A DNA stretch of 64,000 nt, taken from NCBI RefSeq assembly GCF_000006445.2, contig NC_006049.2:1178001-1242000 (forward strand), read 5' to 3'. Under the pieces are notes generated by a model. That model saw nothing but the letters and a program-made list of their open reading frames with translations. It did not search any database and was not told the DNA's origin. The DNA is from Debaryomyces hansenii CBS767. Lineage: Eukaryota; Ascomycota; Pichiomycetes; Serinales; Debaryomycetaceae. The translations under genes and the position numbers were made by a program. Below are positions 59,386-64,000 of the stretch, piece by piece; within the stretch, counting starts at the first letter, position 1, and each line of letters begins with the position of its first letter.

Positions 59386-61308
59386 ATGGGTCAAGTTTTG
59401 AGTAAGGATAATGAAGACGAGGCGAACTTAAACGTCACTCAGAAGCAATTCACAAAGGACAAAGTCTTAGAGTATTTTAATATCCAAAACCATTTGCAAT
59501 TTCGTCCAGTTGAAATAAGAGCAATAACTTCAAAACTAGGTATAAAGAATATCAAAGAAAAGTCTGATGTTACGTTAAATGACTTGATATATTTACTTAA
59601 AATAATAAAAGATGAAGATATTGAAGGTATAGACCACAACATTAAGCATGTACTCAATATATTGAGTAACTCTTTTACAGTCATTGGGAATTTTCCATTT
59701 CTACAAAGTGAGACGACACCTAAACTAAGCATTGAAAGTTTGATGAAATCTGCCTTATTTCATACTGGTCGCTATAAGAGATTGTTAACCGCAGAATACG
59801 ACTATCTAAAGTTAGTCTTTATATCGTTGAGTGGTATTAACAAAACTTATCTCGAAGAAAAGACCAGCTCTAGTCCCAGTAGTAGTGACGACAAAGAAGA
59901 TACATTGTACAATCTAGATGTTATGGGTTTCTCCTCAGAAGATGAAGATAGTATTTTATCACGAAAAATCAAATGGAATACGTTCAATGTGATACAATCA
60001 TTCGACGACATTGATTTGGATTCTATATATGTTGGTGCATACGATTTATTGAAACTACTTACGTTCTTTTTAATTCTTTCTTCTGTTCCTGAAATGAGCC
60101 ACACGCAAATGCAAGATCATTTGTCAAAAAGCATTGCAAGATGGTCTGAATTTGAAACCTACTGTCTAAGCATAATAAGATATATAAATTTGGATATTAA
60201 TGTGAAGAATATTAAAAGCACTAAGATTTCATATGAGGAGTTTAAAAGAGGAATTTCCAATGGTTTTCCACTATTCTTCTCGAACGCATGGATGAAAATC
60301 TTCAAAAATGGCATCTTATCATCAATAAGTACTACAGATGTAGCGAATTCTAATAATGCCCCAGGGTCTCATGGAGATGCAAATGATAATGAGGTACCTA
60401 AGGTTCACAAGAAAACACCCAATTTTGTAGAATCAAAGCTTATTAATGATGCTTCCATCTCAGTGATCTCAATGTGTTTGAAAAATATGAAGTCTAACCT
60501 AAGCATTACGACCCAGAATTTAATCAAATTGTATGCTGGATCTGAATCAGGGTTTTCTATTAGGTCATTGGAGCTGAAGATTTTCAAATGGCAAGCACCT
60601 ACGCTATTATTGGTTTCAGGAAAAAGAGTGAAAAATAAAACTATGAAACATAATAACAGGTACATTCAGTTTAATGAAATGTATCCACTGTATTTTAGGT
60701 CTCTGGAAAGCCCAAAAAAAGACTGGCAAGATGATAATGATAAGATGACCTACGCTGTAATTATAAATCTGCCTTGGAAAAACTCGAATAAAAACAACTT
60801 TGGTGATGAAGACACCGTGATTTTAAACCTCCTGCCAAGATTCGACTTTTATAAAAGTGTACATAACCCTGTCTTAAATGGTAAGCTGATATATTTCAAT
60901 AATTTGGGTATGGGTTTAGGGTTTGGAAATAGTCAACCAATTAATAAGAATACTGTAAAAAAGTTTTTGCCAGGAGATATTTCCTTGACAATCGAGGCTA
61001 ACTTGGAATTTGCAATATTTAGGCATATCTCATCTCCTAATTCGAATGGCGCCTCATTCTTCCAAAAGTCGAAACAAAATGAAATATCCGTTCAAGATTT
61101 CGAAGATAGATTCATGATAAGCGACTTGGAAGTTTGGGGAATAGGCTCTACCAAGGAGTTGGAGGAACAAAGGAAACAGTGGGCGTGGGAAGAGAAGCAA
61201 GCTGAAGCAAGACAAAGCGTAAATTTAAGAGGTTTAGGAGAAGAACGGGCATTTTTGGAAATGGTAGGCCTTGTTGGTAACCATAGTGCTAATGGTGGTT
61301 CTATGTAA
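59386..61308 (+). CDS. RTC5: TLDc-domain protein Rtc5 (V-ATPase-related)
   Basis: A 640-residue TLDc-domain protein; yeast Rtc5 acts on V-ATPase assembly at the vacuole. It starts MGQVLSKDN, a good N-myristoylation signal (Gly2, Ser6). The TLDc domain starts near residue 385: SESGFSIRSLE followed by KIFKWQAPTLLLVSG; then the strand block near residues 478-490 with the conserved L-x-P-R motif; and VWGIGSTKELEEQRKQWAWEEKQAEARQ at the C-terminus. In-frame CTG codons at 60574, 60769 and 60832 read Ser in the CTG clade; at 60832 Ser gives the family LSPR pattern. Confidence 0.93.
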   Translation: MGQVLSKDNEDEANLNVTQKQFTKDKVLEYFNIQNHLQFRPVEIRAITSKLGIKNIKEKSDVTLNDLIYLLKIIKDEDIEGIDHNIKHVLNILSNSFTVIGNFPFLQSETTPKLSIESLMKSALFHTGRYKRLLTAEYDYLKLVFISLSGINKTYLEEKTSSSPSSSDDKEDTLYNLDVMGFSSEDEDSILSRKIKWNTFNVIQSFDDIDLDSIYVGAYDLLKLLTFFLILSSVPEMSHTQMQDHLSKSIARWSEFETYCLSIIRYINLDINVKNIKSTKISYEEFKRGISNGFPLFFSNAWMKIFKNGILSSISTTDVANSNNAPGSHGDANDNEVPKVHKKTPNFVESKLINDASISVISMCLKNMKSNLSITTQNLIKLYAGSESGFSIRSLELKIFKWQAPTLLLVSGKRVKNKTMKHNNRYIQFNEMYPLYFRSLESPKKDWQDDNDKMTYAVIINLPWKNSNKNNFGDEDTVILNLLPRFDFYKSVHNPVLNGKLIYFNNLGMGLGFGNSQPINKNTVKKFLPGDISLTIEANLEFAIFRHISSPNSNGASFFQKSKQNEISVQDFEDRFMISDLEVWGIGSTKELEEQRKQWAWEEKQAEARQSVNLRGLGEERAFLEMVGLVGNHSANGGSM

Positions 61309-61520
61309 TTAATGATGGAATGAATTCGATATAGTAACGAATATATATAAGCATTTATATGTTTAGGACATACACATAATATGATATAACTAAAGTAAAC
61401 TTATACTAGTCTTTATTATCTGATAGGTAAATAAGGGCAAAAAGACAATTGAATTTTGAATTAAATCAATTAGAAATCTATTATAAAGACTTATTTAACT
61501 TGTTAAATACTAATTAGTTG

Positions 61521-63448
61521 TTATGCTTTCAACTTTTTGCCGTTAGCTTCTAAAGGTTCGGCCTTACGTTTCTTCGAGTCTGGGCCCTCGTGGTCATTTA
61601 TGATCAATTCTTCCTCATCATCAATAATAATCGCATCATCATTGGTCAAAATATCCTGATATTGATCTTCCTCGCTTTCCCTTGGTGTTCCTGCCTTTTG
61701 TTTCTTTGGGCGCAACTTTATAATAGGTAAATGGCTTGAATCTACATAGTTAGTATTAATGTACAATTCCAAATTTTCAAGCATATCATCTTCATCCTGA
61801 ACTAAAAGTAGTTCTCCATTCCTGAATCCATTAATTTCACTCAATTTTTTTTCTAAATTATCGTCGAAGTCAAAATCATATATTAATTTCGACTGACCTA
61901 GAATTATAGAAACATCATCTTCGTATCCGTAAGTTTGGATTAACTTATCTACCAAATCCTTCAATGTCCATGTTTTTAGCTCGTTGTCATTTATGTTAAG
62001 TAATCCTCTTGAAAGTGAACAACTAGGGCATTGATCTCCTGGACCAACTAAAGATGCTGAGGTAATATACTTATTAGGTCTGATACTGACAAATACAGTA
62101 GATGAATCTTTCAGCATATCACCAAAATCATTGTTTTCAGCTGTAGATTTGTAATAGCTTAATGCCCCCAAGCTCGAGAAACCAGATATTATAGCATTGG
62201 TTGTAGCTATAGCAGGTATAATATTCCCAGCTATTTGCTTAATATCGAACTTGCTCTTCACTTCAATATTAAATATGCTACATCTTATGTTCGCAGCAGC
62301 CACCACGAAATTAAGAGTATCTTCATCATCCTTATCAAATGATACAAAAGATTCCGATTCATCTAACCGTTTCTGTAGATTTTCACTAGCTTTATAAAAA
62401 ACATATAGGTTTTCTAGTAATGACCATACCAGAGTATCTCTGCTAATTATAACTTCATTCCTTTTGTCAGATAATAAGTTGTTTACATCGTTAACATACA
62501 ACTCGTCAAATTGCAATGGAACCGGTTTCACTCTTGTTTTCCATAATGAATCAATACGCAACAATCTTTCAATATCAACCTTGAATATTTTTATGATGGT
62601 TCTATGAATAAATTGATTGCGGTCTTCCAAGTTTGGTGCTTTTATCAATTGGCGCAATTCGCTCAATTCATTGCTTTCCTTCAACATATTTTCAATCTCC
62701 TGTTTATCATCCGTTTCTTCCTGTAATTTCTTGCGTTGTTGCTCTTTGGATTGTTCGGTTGTTACAGTAGACGAGGATTCATCAAATAGTTGGTGAAACA
62801 AAAATTCTTTTGCCCAAGTAATACAATGAACAGGTTGTGAGGGTGTTGATCTAATTGTACAAACTGGATATGTCTTTGGTGTAGCTTTGGCTTGACATTC
62901 AAAACATTCACTATAATAAGGAAATATTGGTTGAACTTGGCCATCATATCCAGTAGTTCCACTTTCCATTAATGGTTTTTTCAAAAAAAGACACATCTTA
63001 TTAACATATCTTCTAGCTTCCAAATTGTCCAATGCATTAAAAACATAACTAAATTGATCCCACCATGCTATCGGAAACTGGTTTGTATCCATAATGTTAC
63101 CATGGTGCGGAACTAATTTGGTATTATGATAATTAAATGCTTCGACTGCCTTCACCACTGTTAACGACTTCGACTTATCTATATCTGTTGGTCGGAATAA
63201 AAATTGCCTATTTAAATTAGACAAGGTAATAGTATCGAGATCGACTATATGAATTTCACCATATTGCGATAATACCAAGTTCTTCAATAATTCACATCCT
63301 ATTCCACCAGCTCCAACCATTAAAACATTAGCCTGAATGTTAGTCTCAATTATAATTAAAATGAATTAATTTAAAAAATACATACTTTTCTAATATTATT
63401 ACAACGATCTTCCCCCAAGATCTTCCTTAAATAAGTATCTTTTGCCAT
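61521..63448 (-). CDS. UBA2: SUMO E1 catalytic subunit Uba2, two exons
   Basis: A 624-residue SUMO-activating enzyme subunit, partner of Aos1, that adenylates SUMO and forms a thioester with it. Exon 1 is 63448-63386 (21 codons, MAKDTYLRKILGEDRCNNIRK); the intron is 63385-63333 (53 nt; donor GTATGT, branch point GACTAAC, acceptor CAG). Exon 2 is 63332-61521 and begins ANVLMVGAGGIGCELLKNL, the ATP-binding loop. The adenylation domain follows with DLDTITLSNLNRQFLFRPTDI, then the catalytic cysteine region YPVCTIRSTPSQPVHCITWAKE, and a zinc CxxC (FECQ and CPSCSLSR). The C-terminal ubiquitin-fold domain and a basic tail finish it. Confidence 0.96.
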
Positions 63449-63716
63449 TGATGGTATATCTTTATTTCATAAACAACTACTAATCATCGTCTTCTATCTT
63501 TCAATTTTTCAAGTCAATTCGCGGTGCTATATTCACAAATAAATATAGGCTTACATAGTAACACAATTAACATATATATATATATATTCATAGATTTATA
63601 ATGAAGGAATTAAAAGCGCTAAATACAACCTATTGAATTTTATAATATAAACTATAGAGAGCGTCCGGGAGGTTTCGTGCAAACAATTTATTAAAAGATA
63701 CATCTAAGTGTTGCAT

Positions 63717-64000
<284 letters not shown>

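Overview
This window is nuclear DNA of a budding yeast. Genes are compact and mostly intronless, and the few introns have yeast-type GTATGT/GTAAGT donors and (T)ACTAAC branch points. Sequence is AT-rich and leucine is mostly TTA/TTG. Two lines of evidence point to the CTG-Ser clade, and gene content and composition suggest Debaryomyces hansenii or a close relative. First, in-frame CTG codons are rare. Second, where they occur in RTC5 (for example codon 483), serine fits the TLDc family better than leucine. The species call is an inference, not a proof.

Layout. 1-10 kb: 3' part of TCP1 (CCT chaperonin), a Pho85-type cyclin, VCX1 (vacuolar Ca2+/H+ exchanger), ERG1 (squalene epoxidase), GCD6 (eIF2B epsilon) and an RCF2-like HIG1 protein. 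10-20 kb: CTR2 (two exons), tRNA-Ile(UAU) with intron, UTP6, a secretory-pathway membrane protein, ADA2, RPS17 (ATG-only first exon), an unrecognised charged protein, TDA3 and BIG1. 20-35 kb: a PRY/CAP secreted protein, APE4, an amino-acid permease, tRNA-Gly(GCC), ESC2, TFC6, UBA4, a p24/ERP cargo receptor (two exons), a YdhR-like protein, ESF1, PFY1. 35-40 kb is gene-poor: one mitochondrial-looking protein, one small charged protein, one YCII-domain protein and two ORF-poor stretches of 1.9 and 1.2 kb. 40-50 kb: two tandem full-length PDR/CDR-type ABC multidrug transporters. 50-64 kb: CDC48, HNT1, SFT2, RTG3, RIO1, KEI1 (two exons), RTC5, UBA2 (two exons) and the 3' part of DPM1.

There are no operons; neighbours are mostly functionally unrelated housekeeping genes. 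Recurrent themes are ribosome biogenesis (UTP6, ESF1, RIO1, RPS17), SUMO/ubiquitin-like biology (UBA2, UBA4, ESC2, CDC48), Golgi/ER membrane traffic (SFT2, ERP, KEI1) and membrane transport.

The most notable signals are two long tracts of perfect nucleotide identity (610 and 788 bp) shared by the tandem ABC transporters, implying recent gene conversion; a small protein strikingly like bacterial YdhR; promoter motifs matching known regulons (an Upc2 sterol element at ERG1, an Rpn4/PACE-like site at CDC48, RRPE+PAC at UTP6); and two short tandem-repeat arrays, one just upstream of ADA2 and one in the ERP intron. I found no transposon with coding capacity, no CRISPR array, and nothing I would call a wholly new system.
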